Positions 34,662 to 43,144 of a DNA stretch of 64,000 nt are shown here, piece after piece. The position numbers and the translations under genes were made by a program. The notes under the pieces are model-generated. The model saw nothing but the letters and a program-made list of their open reading frames with translations, was not told where the DNA came from and searched no databases. Origin of the DNA: JASHPR01 sp963833885 (GTDB lineage Bacteria > Actinomycetota > Actinomycetes > Streptosporangiales > Streptosporangiaceae); the NCBI GenBank assembly GCA_963833885.1, contig CAWHZU010000004.1, positions 1 to 64,000 on the forward strand. The letters run 5' to 3'. Positions within the stretch are counted from its first letter, which is position 1; the number at the start of each line of letters is the position of its first letter.

Positions 34662-35469
34662 CCCAGTCGTAGCGGACGTCGTCGTCGACGATCGCGGCAC
34701 CGGCGCGCACGCCGACCCCGGCCCCGCCGTCCACGTGAACCACGGTCCCGGTCATGTAGCTGGCCGCGTCCGAGCAGAGCCACATGACGGCGTTCACGAC
34801 CTCCTGCGGCTCCCCCGGGCGGGCCAGCGGCAGCGCCGGGATGCGCCGCGACAGGCTTTCGGCCATGACCGGCGGCAGCGGCTTGGGCTGGGTGTCGATC
34901 AGGCCGGGGCTGACGCAGTTCACCAGGATTCCGTACGGCGCGAGCTCGACCGCCGCGACCCGGGAGAAGCTCTCGGTGGCCGCGCGGCTGCTGGCGTACG
35001 CGGCCGCCCCGGCGGAGCCCCGGCTGCTGACGCCCGAGGAGAAGTTGACGATCCGGCCACCCTGACCCTGGGCGATCATCGCCCGTCCGGCCAGCTGTGT
35101 CATCAGGAACGTCCCCCGGCAGTTGACCGCGTAGACCGTGTCCCAGACCTGCACGGTCTCCTCCAGCAGGCTGGTGTGCGGGGCCACGGCGGCGTTGTTC
35201 ACGCAGATGCTGAGCGTGCCGAAGCGGCCGGCCGCGCCGTCGATGATGTGCGCCGCGCCCGCCTCGGTGCTGACGTCGGCGGTCACCGCCAGGACCGCGT
35301 CCGCATACGGGGCGCAGGTCTGCGCCAGCCCCGGCTCGTCCCGGTCCGCCGCGACGACGTGCGCCCCGGCCGCGGCGAACGACTCGACCAGGGCCCGGCC
35401 TACGCCCCGGGCCGCCCCGGTGATCACGGCCACCTGGCCGGAGAAGTCGTACGTGACGTTCACCGTCAT
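34639..35469 (-). CDS. SDR family oxidoreductase with active-site Lys replaced by Arg
   Basis: A 276-residue classical SDR: TGAARGVG cofactor loop, ICVNNAAVAPH, NFSSGVSS with the catalytic Ser, Y158 in YASSRAA and LVNCVSPGLIDTQ. The residue four after the Tyr is Arg162 instead of the almost invariant Lys. The ATG at 35469 overlaps the aldolase-family gene by 4 nt (ATGA). It is the last gene of the minus-strand catabolic cluster. Confidence 0.9.
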   Translation of the reverse strand: MTVNVTYDFSGQVAVITGAARGVGRALVESFAAAGAHVVAADRDEPGLAQTCAPYADAVLAVTADVSTEAGAAHIIDGAAGRFGTLSICVNNAAVAPHTSLLEETVQVWDTVYAVNCRGTFLMTQLAGRAMIAQGQGGRIVNFSSGVSSRGSAGAAAYASSRAATESFSRVAAVELAPYGILVNCVSPGLIDTQPKPLPPVMAESLSRRIPALPLARPGEPQEVVNAVMWLCSDAASYMTGTVVHVDGGAGVGVRAGAAIVDDDVRYDWVTGRQRT

Positions 35470-36233
35470 GCCGTCCTGCTCAGCGCGGTGGTGCGGCGCT
35501 GAACGGCCAGGAGCCGCTTGAGCTCGGGTACCCCGCCCGCGCGGACGGCCAGGTGCGCGTCGGTGAGCCGGCGCTGGGCCGCCGCATCCCCGGCGAAGGC
35601 CAGCCGGCAGAGCTCGGGCTCGAGGTTGGCCAGTGCCAGGATCGCGCCAGTCGCGCCGACCGGCCCGGCGAGCGCCAGCACGGCCGACGAACCCACGTAG
35701 GTCGACCCCGCATAGTGCACGACCTCGTCCAGCAGCCGGTCCGGGTCGCCGGAGGAATCCTTCTGGCCGCTGATCGGCAGTGCGGCCAGGGCACTGACCG
35801 GGATGCCGGGGGCGGAGACCCACGGGATGTGATAAGCGAGCACGGGCAGCCCGGCCGCGGCGGCGGCCACTTCCGCGAAGTAGCCCGCCAGGTCCTCGGA
35901 TCCGGGGGGTGGCCAGGCCAGCACGGCGTCGGCGCCGGCATCGGCCGCGGCGGCGGTCAGCACGGCCGCGCGGCCGGCGGTGGGCGCTCCGGTCCCGGCG
36001 ATCACCGGGATGTCCCCGGGCAGCGCCCCGCGCACCGCCTCGATCAGCTCGGCGCGCTCGCCGTCGGTGAGCGTGGCCGCCTCACCCGTGGTGCCTGCGA
36101 CGAGGACGCCGCGCATGCCGCGGTCGACCAGATCAGCGGCGAGCGCCACGGTGGACGCGGTGTCGACGCGCCCGCTCTCGTCCAGGAGCGTGACCAGTGC
36201 CACGCCCACCCCGGTAAACACGTCCATCGTCAA
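35466..36233 (-). CDS. Dihydrodipicolinate synthase / aldolase family protein
   Basis: A 255-residue class I aldolase barrel of the DapA/NanA family: GVLVAGTTGEAATLTDGER holds the GTTGE motif, Y134 in LAYHIP and the Schiff-base Lys158 in ISGQKDSSGD. It is shorter than DapA itself (usually ~290), missing part of the C-terminal helical domain. In a catabolic operon it most likely cleaves or dehydrates a 2-keto sugar acid. It is coupled to the SDR by a 4-nt overlap and lies 61 bp downstream of the GntR gene. Confidence 0.9.
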   Translation of the reverse strand: MTMDVFTGVGVALVTLLDESGRVDTASTVALAADLVDRGMRGVLVAGTTGEAATLTDGERAELIEAVRGALPGDIPVIAGTGAPTAGRAAVLTAAAADAGADAVLAWPPPGSEDLAGYFAEVAAAAAGLPVLAYHIPWVSAPGIPVSALAALPISGQKDSSGDPDRLLDEVVHYAGSTYVGSSAVLALAGPVGATGAILALANLEPELCRLAFAGDAAAQRRLTDAHLAVRAGGVPELKRLLAVQRRTTALSRTA

Positions 36234-36294
36234 CTCCGCCCCGCGGCCTCGGCGGCCGCGCTTTCAGCCGGCATTCGGGGAAGGAAGTGACACG

Positions 36295-36960
36295 CTACAG
36301 CGCATCTGGGTGATCGGTGTCCGCCCGCCCGGGGCGCTGGGGAAAGCCCACCAGGTAATGCGAGCGTAGTTCGGCGCGCAGCCGCGGCAGGTCACCGCCG
36401 GCCGCGGCGTCGACGAGCCCAACGTGCCGCCCGGCCGTATCGTCCATGGAGATGCCCTGCCGCTCGATCTCGGCCCGCATCAGCGCACCCATCTGGCTGT
36501 TCAGGATCGACCATAGGTCCTTCAGCCGACGCCGGCCGGAGACGTCGATGAGCACCTCGTGGAACCGGGTGTCGCTGTCCACCAGCGCATCCATGTCGCC
36601 CAGCCGCGCGGCCACGGACATGTGCTCGAGCGCGAGGCGCAGCGCCTTCGCGAGTTCCCTGGGCCGGGGGCCGAGGCCGCCCTCCAGGCTGGCGTCCTCG
36701 AGGACGTACCGGGCGTAGCAGACGTCCTCTGCGTCTTCCGGCGACATCCGCGTGACGACGCTGTAGCGACGCGGGACGATCGCGATCAGGCCCTCGGCGT
36801 GCAGGCTGCGCATCGCGTCCCTGATCGTTCCCCGGCTGACCCCGAACTCCGCGGCGAGGCTGGCCTCGACCAGCCGCGAGTCGGCCGGGAGCTCGTTGTT
36901 CAGGATGCGGCGGCGCAGGGCGCGGCTTACCGCTTCCGGAAGTGAGACATGCTCGAGAAT
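36295..36960 (-). CDS. GntR/FCD family regulator, probable ATT start
   Basis: Residues ~5-65 are a winged helix (LPEAVSRALRRRIL, LVEASLAAEFGVSRGTIRDAM) and ~85-205 a helical FCD ligand domain with the metal-type His residues (FHEVLIDVSG, GRHVGLVDAA, LRSHYLVGF). The first ordinary start codon in frame (ATG at 36813) would delete the DNA-binding domain. The frame extends upstream to an ATT at 36960 that has AGGAAGGAG 7 nt before it, so I take this as the start. It probably controls this cluster through the GTCGA-N3-TCGAC sites between 39.95 and 40.07 kb. Confidence 0.8.
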   Translation of the reverse strand: MLEHVSLPEAVSRALRRRILNNELPADSRLVEASLAAEFGVSRGTIRDAMRSLHAEGLIAIVPRRYSVVTRMSPEDAEDVCYARYVLEDASLEGGLGPRPRELAKALRLALEHMSVAARLGDMDALVDSDTRFHEVLIDVSGRRRLKDLWSILNSQMGALMRAEIERQGISMDDTAGRHVGLVDAAAGGDLPRLRAELRSHYLVGFPQRPGRADTDHPDAL

Positions 36961-36994
36961 GGGCCCGCTCCTTCCTGCACATTGTCCGTCACTG

Positions 36995-37899
36995 TCATGA
37001 CAGCTCCGGGCCGGCCAGCCGCTGCAGCGCCGCCTCGGTCAGCCCGGCGTGCTCGGCCCCGTCCGGCCGCGCCCGCAGCGCGCCCGCGGGGCCGGTCAGG
37101 ATCGGCGTGATCCCGGGTCCGTGGCCCGGCAGCGGGCTGGCCCCGTGCACCACCACGCCCACGGTGAGCCAGCCGCGCCGGAATCCCATGTTGTAGCGGG
37201 CGTCCAGGTCGGACACGGCGACCAGGTCGCCGAGCAGCAGGTCCTCCGGCGCCAGGTCGATGGACCCGTTTTCCAGCCGGAACGGGACGCCGAGTTGCAG
37301 ATCGAGGTCCCAGCCGATGGACGGCCGCCCGATCCCGTTGCCGGCCAGCTTGCTCGGCACGGTCATCCGCACCCCGGCGGTCACGGCGACGCCGTCGTCG
37401 TCCCCGGCTGTGATCGGCAGCACCTCGAACGCGGCAGGGTCCAGGTTCAGCACGGCGACCTCGCCCGGGAAGCCGGGCGGCCGCCAGCCCTGCCCGCAGG
37501 CCCGCACCGCGACCTGGTCCGACGGCCGCATCCGGGCCAGGTCCTCCGGAGCGGGAACCAGGCGATGACGCGCCCCTGCTCGCCGCGCTGGCCCAGCACG
37601 GCCCCGCGGGCCCCGGCGGCGTGGCCGGTCCTGACCACGACCTGGTTGCCGATGCAGGAGTAGGCCGTCAGGGCGTGCCGCGCGTCCTGGTCCGGATGCA
37701 CGAGGCACGCACCGGGCGCTGCGTGGTCGGCGTCTCGCGCGAACACGGACTCGCCGAGCCGGGGGCCGAGCACGATGCCGCCGTCCCCGGCCGGCACGTA
37801 GCTGCGGCCATCCTCATCCACCCGGTACGGCGTGCCGCCGAGTTCCGGGTGCTCAGCCACGCCGAGCAGGTTCATGGCGACCGGGCGCAGCTCGCTCAT
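36995..37899 (-). pseudogene. DUF4438 family protein with one frameshift
   Basis: Together the two frames (37899 to ~37555 and ~37555 to 36995) make a ~301-residue DUF4438 protein: VAMNLLGVAEHPELGGTPYRV, IVLGPRLGES, YSCIGNQVVV, then PSDQVAVRACGQGW, WLTVGVVVHGASPLPGHGPG. The junction sits in TTCCCGCTCC; one more C would restore VIAWFPAPEDLARM. It is paralogous to the next gene upstream, with which it shares a 4-nt overlap. DUF4438 proteins have structures but no established activity; the pairing here suggests a hetero-oligomer. Confidence 0.8.
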
Positions 37900-38774
37900 C
37901 GGCTCCACTCCTGTCCCCCATGCAGCCAGCTGGCCAGGTTGGCGCCGGTGTCCGTGACCACGTGGAAGGCGTCGGCGGGCCCGCTGAGCAGCGTGCTCGG
38001 CCCGGGGCCGTGGCCGAACAGCATGCACTGGCCGGTGGAGATCACCCCGATCGTCAGGTAACCGGGCCGGTATCCGCGGCCGTAACGGTGGTCGGCGTCT
38101 TCCAGCGCGACGATGTCCCCGATCCGCAGCCCCTCCAGGCCCAGCGACAGATCCTCGCCGAGCCCGGCGTAGGCGCCCATGAGGTCGGTGTTGGCGTACT
38201 CCGACACCATCCCGGCGCCGGCGCCGATCGCCTCGGCCGGGACCGTGGCCGCCACGTGCACCTCGAGCCGGCCATCGGCCCTGGTCCCGCCGGGCAGGCC
38301 GGCGAGCAGGGCGGGCGAGCAGTTCTTGACCGTGACCGCCGGGTGCTGCGGCAGCGTGAGCCCCTGGCCGGTCGCGATGACCGTCACCTGGTCGCCGGTG
38401 GTGATGCCGCCCATGTCTGCCCCGGCGAAGTCGACGAGCACGTACGCGTGCTGGCCGATGACGTGGCCGACCGCCCCGGCGGCCGGGCCGGACTCGACCC
38501 GGACCTGATTGCCGACGCAGGTCAGGAACTGCAGGGCCATGTTCGCGCCGGGGTCGCGGTGCCGCACCGAGGCGCCGGGTTCCAGGTGGTCGGAGGCGTA
38601 GCCGGTGGCCGGATCCCCGCAGTGCACGCCCAGCGTCACGCCGCCCATGCCGGGCAGCGAGAACGGCTGCCCGTCGGGCCCGACCCGGAAGCCGTGCCGG
38701 TCGGCGAGCGCGGGCCAGACCTCCCCGGCCAGTACCTGGCTGACCAGCCGCGCGGCGTTCGAGGTGACCTTCAC
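37896..38774 (-). CDS. DUF4438 family protein
   Basis: A 292-residue intact DUF4438 protein beginning at a GTG: NAARLVSQVLAGEVWPAL, LPGMGGVTLGVHCGDPATGY, CVGNQVRVESG, GHVIGQHAYVLVDFA, ITTGDQVTVIATGQGL and the C-terminal GYLTIGVISTGQCMLFGHGPG, which is the family's strongest signature. It overlaps the Gfo/Idh/MocA gene upstream and the second DUF4438 gene downstream by 4 nt each. No biochemical role is known. Confidence 0.9.
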   Translation of the reverse strand: MKVTSNAARLVSQVLAGEVWPALADRHGFRVGPDGQPFSLPGMGGVTLGVHCGDPATGYASDHLEPGASVRHRDPGANMALQFLTCVGNQVRVESGPAAGAVGHVIGQHAYVLVDFAGADMGGITTGDQVTVIATGQGLTLPQHPAVTVKNCSPALLAGLPGGTRADGRLEVHVAATVPAEAIGAGAGMVSEYANTDLMGAYAGLGEDLSLGLEGLRIGDIVALEDADHRYGRGYRPGYLTIGVISTGQCMLFGHGPGPSTLLSGPADAFHVVTDTGANLASWLHGGQEWSR

Positions 38775-39892
38775 GGGGCTGCCAGCGGGAAGTCCACCCA
38801 GGCCCGGGAGCGGAACGACTGCTCGAACGCGTTGATCGTCTCCTGCACCAGCGCGCCCTGGGCGAAATCCCCCTGGGCGGGTCTGCCGGTGTCGGTGATC
38901 TCGCTGATGAAGTCGCTCACCAGGTTCGAGTAGAAGAGGAACTGCCAGGGCTCGCCCGAGTTCCCGCCCGGCGGGAAGTAGCCGGCCGGGATCTCGGCGT
39001 CGGTGAACTCCACGGCGCCCGGGGTCGCCGTCTTGATGGTCTGGCAGCACCCGAACTCGTCGACCAGGCGAACGATGACCGCGCCCTCGCTGCCGTAGAT
39101 CCGTGCCTCGATGCCGGGGTAGTTCCCGACCGTCACGTACGAGGACTGGATCGAGGCGAGCGCACCGGAGCCGAACTCGGCGATCCACATGTCCCCGTCA
39201 TCGATGTTGGCCCGGGTCATCTTGCCGGTGTCGCGGATCATGCGCTCGGGGACGAAGTTGCGCATCGCGCCGACGACGGCGGTAAGCGGCGAGCCGAGCC
39301 ACGAGTGCATGATGTCGATGATCGGGGCTCCGTAGCCCTCGATGGAGCTGACGGCCACCTGCGTCGGGTCGGCGTCCGGGTCGAACTGCCGCAGCGGCGT
39401 TGCCGGGTCGATCCACTGGCTGTTCTGCTCGAAGCCGTTGAAGATGTACGGCTCGCCGACGAACCCGGAGTCGATCAGGTGCTTCGCGTACTGGATGGCT
39501 GGTGCGTACCGGAACGTGAAACCGAGCTTGGTGCGCAGTGCGCTGGCGGCCGCGAGCTCCGCGGCCGCCCTGGTCTGCCGGTAGTCGTAGTGCACCGGCT
39601 TCTCACACAGGACGTGCTTGCCGGCGGACAGCGCGTCCCAGGAGATCTGGAAGTGCGGCTGGTTCCCGGTCACCACGTCGATGACGTCGATGCCGGGGTC
39701 GTCCAGCAGCTCGCGGTAGTCGGTCGTGACCCGGGCCACCCCGAATTTGCTGGCCGCGTCCGCCAGCACGGTCTCGTCCACGTCCACCAGGGCGACGACG
39801 TCCGCGCGGGGATCCCGCTGCCAGCCGGGAATGTGCGCCACCTGCGCCCAGCGCCCGGCACCGACCACCGCCACCCGAACGTCCGCTGTCAT
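38771..39892 (-). CDS. Gfo/Idh/MocA family oxidoreductase
   Basis: A 373-residue sugar-type NAD(P)-dependent dehydrogenase: VAVVGAGRWAQVAHIPGW is the nucleotide-binding motif, VLCEKPVHYD the family EKP motif, and DIMHSWLGSP the later substrate-side His region. ATG at 39892 is used because it places the Rossmann strand at residue 5. First gene of the minus-strand operon, divergent from a second Gfo/Idh/MocA gene across 251 bp with two palindromic sites. Family members oxidise sugars, inositols or sugar acids. Confidence 0.9.
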   Translation of the reverse strand: MTADVRVAVVGAGRWAQVAHIPGWQRDPRADVVALVDVDETVLADAASKFGVARVTTDYRELLDDPGIDVIDVVTGNQPHFQISWDALSAGKHVLCEKPVHYDYRQTRAAAELAAASALRTKLGFTFRYAPAIQYAKHLIDSGFVGEPYIFNGFEQNSQWIDPATPLRQFDPDADPTQVAVSSIEGYGAPIIDIMHSWLGSPLTAVVGAMRNFVPERMIRDTGKMTRANIDDGDMWIAEFGSGALASIQSSYVTVGNYPGIEARIYGSEGAVIVRLVDEFGCCQTIKTATPGAVEFTDAEIPAGYFPPGGNSGEPWQFLFYSNLVSDFISEITDTGRPAQGDFAQGALVQETINAFEQSFRSRAWVDFPLAAP

Positions 39893-39952
39893 CGCCCATC
39901 CTCCCTGCTCCGGCTGGTCCTGCCACGCCCGCACCGAATCTGCCACCCGATT

Positions 39953-39965
39953 GTCGATAGTCGAC
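39953..39965. promoter_or_regulatory. Palindrome GTCGATAGTCGAC, candidate GntR operator
   Basis: The site (39953-39965) is a GTCGA-N3-TCGAC palindrome extended to TTGTCGA on the left, 61 bp upstream of the minus-strand operon start at 39892. The same core recurs at 40058. FCD-type GntR regulators bind short palindromes of this size. Confidence 0.6.
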
Positions 39966-40057
39966 CAAATCGCCGCCGCGCCGCTTGCCTGCCTCTTCGA
40001 GGTCACCGCTAGCAGGCGCGTTGACGGGAATTGCCGGGCCTCAATACGGTAACGTTT

Positions 40058-40070
40058 GTCGACAATCGAC
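40058..40070. promoter_or_regulatory. Palindrome GTCGACAATCGAC, candidate GntR operator
   Basis: Second copy of GTCGA-N3-TCGAC (40058-40070), flanked by TTGTCGA and GACAA, 74 bp upstream of the plus-strand Gfo/Idh/MocA start at 40144. Together with the site at 39953 it would let one regulator control both divergent transcripts. Confidence 0.6.
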
Positions 40071-40143
40071 GACAAGAGGCCGGCGTGGCCTCTACGGCCG
40101 TTGCAGGCGCCGGGAGGGCGGTTTTCATGGCGGCGAGGCGAGG

Positions 40144-41124
40144 ATGAACGCTGGCGGAGGGGTGCGCTGGGGAATCATCGGCACCGCCAACATCGCGCGC
40201 GGCCAGTTCCTCCCCGGCCTGCGCAGCGCGGGCGGCGTCGCGGCCGCCGTCGCCGGGCGTGACCCGGCCCGAACCGAGCAGTGGGCCAGTGACAACGGCG
40301 TCGAGCGCGCGGTCACCGGGTACCAGGCGCTGATCGACGACCCCAATATCGACGTGCTCTACATCCCGCTGCCGAACGCGCTGCATGCCGAGTGGACCAT
40401 CCGCGCCCTCGAGGCCGGCAAGCCCGTGCTCTGCGAGAAGCCGCTGTGCGGGACGCTGCGCGACGCGCAGCGGGTGCTCGCGGCTGCCCGGCAGACCGGG
40501 ACGTTGCTGTGGGAGTCCTTCGTCTTCCCGTTCCAGCCGCAAATGGCGGCCATCGAGAAGCTTGTGGCCGACGGCGCCATCGGCGAGCTGAAGGAAATCA
40601 AGTCCAATTTCCATTTCATGGTCAGAAGCCCATCGAACATCCGAATGTCCCGGGAGCTCGAAGGCGGCGCGCTCAACGATGTCGGCTGCTATCCGATCCG
40701 GCTGGCCCAGGTGATGTTCGGCCCCGATCACGAAAACGCCTGGGCCCGTGCGGTCATCGGCGGCGACGGCGTTGACGTCGACACCTGGGGAGTTCTGGGC
40801 TATTCCGGCGGGCGCAGGCTGATGCTGTCGGCCGGGATGATGCGCAGTTACGACACGACTAGCTCCCTGGAAGGGACCAACGGGCAGATCTGGGTCACCA
40901 ACCCGTTCCATCCCGGGGCCGGGGATTCCTACCGGGTGGCCACCGCCGGCGCGGAGCCACGCATCCTGTCCGCCGGGGCTGACGAGCCGTCGTTCACCGC
41001 GGCCATCCGGCACATCAACGCTGTGATCAGGGGCGAAGAGGAACCACGGCTGCTCGCCGTCGACACTTCCCTGCCCATGGCCAAGGCACTGGACGACCTG
41101 GCGCAGTCCTTCTCCCAGGCGTAG
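40144..41124 (+). CDS. Gfo/Idh/MocA family oxidoreductase
   Basis: A 326-residue protein: WGIIGTANIARGQFLPGLR (nucleotide-binding), VLCEKPLCGTLRDA (EKP motif), GGALNDVGCYPIRLAQ with the conserved DxGxY. It is shorter than the divergent paralogue and resembles the glucose-fructose/trans-dihydrobenzenediol dehydrogenase branch. ATG at 40144 is chosen because the Rossmann motif starts ten residues later; GGCGAGG precedes it. It is probably part of the same pathway as the divergent operon. Confidence 0.9.
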   Translation: MNAGGGVRWGIIGTANIARGQFLPGLRSAGGVAAAVAGRDPARTEQWASDNGVERAVTGYQALIDDPNIDVLYIPLPNALHAEWTIRALEAGKPVLCEKPLCGTLRDAQRVLAAARQTGTLLWESFVFPFQPQMAAIEKLVADGAIGELKEIKSNFHFMVRSPSNIRMSRELEGGALNDVGCYPIRLAQVMFGPDHENAWARAVIGGDGVDVDTWGVLGYSGGRRLMLSAGMMRSYDTTSSLEGTNGQIWVTNPFHPGAGDSYRVATAGAEPRILSAGADEPSFTAAIRHINAVIRGEEEPRLLAVDTSLPMAKALDDLAQSFSQA

Positions 41125-41134
41125 CAGCCCCAAA

Positions 41135-41151
41135 CGGCAGGCCCTCTGCCG
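41135..41151. terminator. Terminator hairpin after the Gfo/Idh/MocA gene
   Basis: CGGCAG (41135-41140) and CTGCCG (41146-41151) form a 6-bp stem with a 5-nt loop just after the stop at 41124. CCCTCTGC (41142-41149) can also pair with GCAGAGGG (41184-41191), an alternative larger fold. The following bases to 41410 contain no clear gene. Confidence 0.55.
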
Positions 41152-41410
41152 CAACGGACACGCGGGCGGCAAAACGGCGCGCCGCAGAGGGTCGCCTTTG
41201 GCGCACAATGCCCGATGTTTGGCTCGGAGCCATTGTTGGGAAATCATCTAACGGCCAGATTTTAGGGCGTGCGCACCATAACCGCTTAGCCCAGTTTGAC
41301 CGTCTAAGACAGATTTGCCATACGCCATTTCAGTATTGCCACAGTCATTGGCGGCCATCGGGGACCCGGCGTGCTTGCGGGCCGGCCGACGTGACAGCAA
41401 CGGGGAGACA

Positions 41411-42706
41411 ATGTTGAGAACGACGCCCGCAGCGCCGATCGGCACGGCGGCGAAGGTGCCGCCGCAGTCCGCTGCGCCCCCGGCGCCTACCCGCGGACGG
41501 CACCGGAACCGGCGGGAACACGGCCGGGTCAAGACCGGCGTGGTGGTCGCGCTTTCCTGCGGGCTGCTGGCGGCAGGCACGACGTTCGCCGTGCATCTCG
41601 GCCTGGCGGCCGCCAGGGTGAACGCCCCTGCGGCATCGGCCCCGTCCGCCGGTACAGCGGGCCGGGGCGCCGCGGCGACCACGCTGCAGGTACTGTCCGT
41701 CTCGCCGGACAACAGCGCCGACCCGCTGACACCCACCAACCCGGTGCGGATCGTCTTCTCCGCGCCGCTGACCGCGAAGTCCCCGCTGCCGACGCTCAGC
41801 CCCGCGGTCCCGGGCCGGTGGCAATCCGTTGGCAACAACACGATCGTGTTCACCCCCTCGGCCGCGGTTGCCGCGACGACCGAGGAGACATTGCTCATCC
41901 CGGGCGGCCGCTCCGGCGAGCGCTCGGTCACGGGCCTAACGCTCACCGCCTCGGTCACCGCGGTGTTCCAGGCGGGCGGCTGGTCGACGCTCCGGCTCGA
42001 GCAGCTCCTCGCGCAGCTCGGCTACCTGCCGATGACGTGGAACCCGTCGGGCAGTTCCCAGCCCGGCAGCACCGTGGCGGCGAGCTACCTGAAGGGGCAC
42101 ACGGTCACGGCCGTTCCGGCCAGCGGCGTGCTCAGCTGGCAGACCGGGTACCCGGCCGCGCTCACCAGCCAGTGGCAGCCCGGTAAGTCCGGTGTCATCC
42201 TCGCCGGGGCGCTCATGGCCTTCGAGGCCAATCAAGGGCTGCCGATGACCGGTGACGTCACCAGCGGCCTGTGGCAGGCTCTGCTCGGCGCCGTGGAAAA
42301 GGGCCAGAGCAACCCGGACGGCTACACGTTTGCCCTGGTCGTCAAAGCGCACCCGGAGACGATCACGATCTGGCACAACGGCAAGGTCGTGATGCACGGG
42401 GTGGCCAACACCGGCGCCGCGGCGACGCCTACTCCGAACGGCACCTGGCCGGTGTATCTGCGCCGCGCGGCTCAGGTCATGCGCGGCCTCTACCCGAACG
42501 GCAAGCCATACGCCGACCCGGTCCAGTACGTCTCGTTCTTCAACGGCGACTACGCGGTGCACAGCATGAAGCGCGCCTCATACGGCACGGCCCAGAGCCT
42601 GGGCTGCGTCGAACTCCCACTGAACGAAGCGAAGCAGGCGTACCCCTACCTCTCCTACGGCTCCCTAGTCACCGTGACCGGCCCAGCACCCGAAACGGCG
42701 AGCTAG
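41411..42706 (+). CDS. L,D-transpeptidase (YkuD) with N-terminal Ig-like domain
   Basis: A 431-residue protein. A basic cytoplasmic tail precedes one membrane helix (VVVALSCGLLAAGTTF); an Ig-like domain follows (LQVLSVSPDNSADPLTPTNPV), then a peptidoglycan-binding-like region and the YkuD domain. The catalytic residues are H384 in AVHSMKR and C399 in SLGCVEL, where most enzymes have SHGCVR. ATG at 41411 follows GGGGAGAC. Actinobacterial members make 3-3 cross-links in peptidoglycan. It acts outside the membrane. Confidence 0.9.
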   Translation: MLRTTPAAPIGTAAKVPPQSAAPPAPTRGRHRNRREHGRVKTGVVVALSCGLLAAGTTFAVHLGLAAARVNAPAASAPSAGTAGRGAAATTLQVLSVSPDNSADPLTPTNPVRIVFSAPLTAKSPLPTLSPAVPGRWQSVGNNTIVFTPSAAVAATTEETLLIPGGRSGERSVTGLTLTASVTAVFQAGGWSTLRLEQLLAQLGYLPMTWNPSGSSQPGSTVAASYLKGHTVTAVPASGVLSWQTGYPAALTSQWQPGKSGVILAGALMAFEANQGLPMTGDVTSGLWQALLGAVEKGQSNPDGYTFALVVKAHPETITIWHNGKVVMHGVANTGAAATPTPNGTWPVYLRRAAQVMRGLYPNGKPYADPVQYVSFFNGDYAVHSMKRASYGTAQSLGCVELPLNEAKQAYPYLSYGSLVTVTGPAPETAS

Positions 42707-42774
42707 TGCCGCATCAGCCAACGTCCGCCCTGCAGCTGGCGCCGCGCCGACCGGGATCGATGCGCGGCCGGCCT

Positions 42775-43053
42775 GGCCGCGCCAGACTGGCGTGCATGGC
42801 GGATCGGACAGATGATCTTGCTATCTGCGCAGGGCATGCCCGCAGCGAAGATCGCCGAGGTGACCTTCGCCAGCCCGGACCGGGTCCGGGACGTCATCCA
42901 TAACTTCAACGCCGACGGGTTATCCCCGGTACTCCGGCGGCCGTCCGCGGAAGTTCACGCTGCCGGAACGGCGGGAGATCAATCATCTGGCGCAACCAGC
43001 ACGCTGCCGACGAGCGCCTGCACCGCATCGTCGAGCGGGCCAACGCCGCCTGA
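42775..43053 (+). pseudogene. IS630-family transposase remnant with internal deletion
   Basis: The first ~45 codons read like the helix-turn-helix of an IS630 transposase (MILLSAQGMPAAKIAEVTFASPDRVRDVIHNFNADG split by a +1 shift into GGRPRKFTLPERREI-type sequence). The last ~22 codons (WRNQHAADERLHRIVERANAA, stop at 43051) match the normal C-terminal end. The catalytic DDE core between them is gone. So a nearly complete deletion left only both ends. Confidence 0.65.
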
Positions 43054-43144
43054 TCCAGTCAGGCCGGCCACCCGGCCAGCGACGCAAGATCATGCGGGAG
43101 AAAGACGATCGATCGTTGGGCGCATCCCGCCTTAAGGTGGCGCC

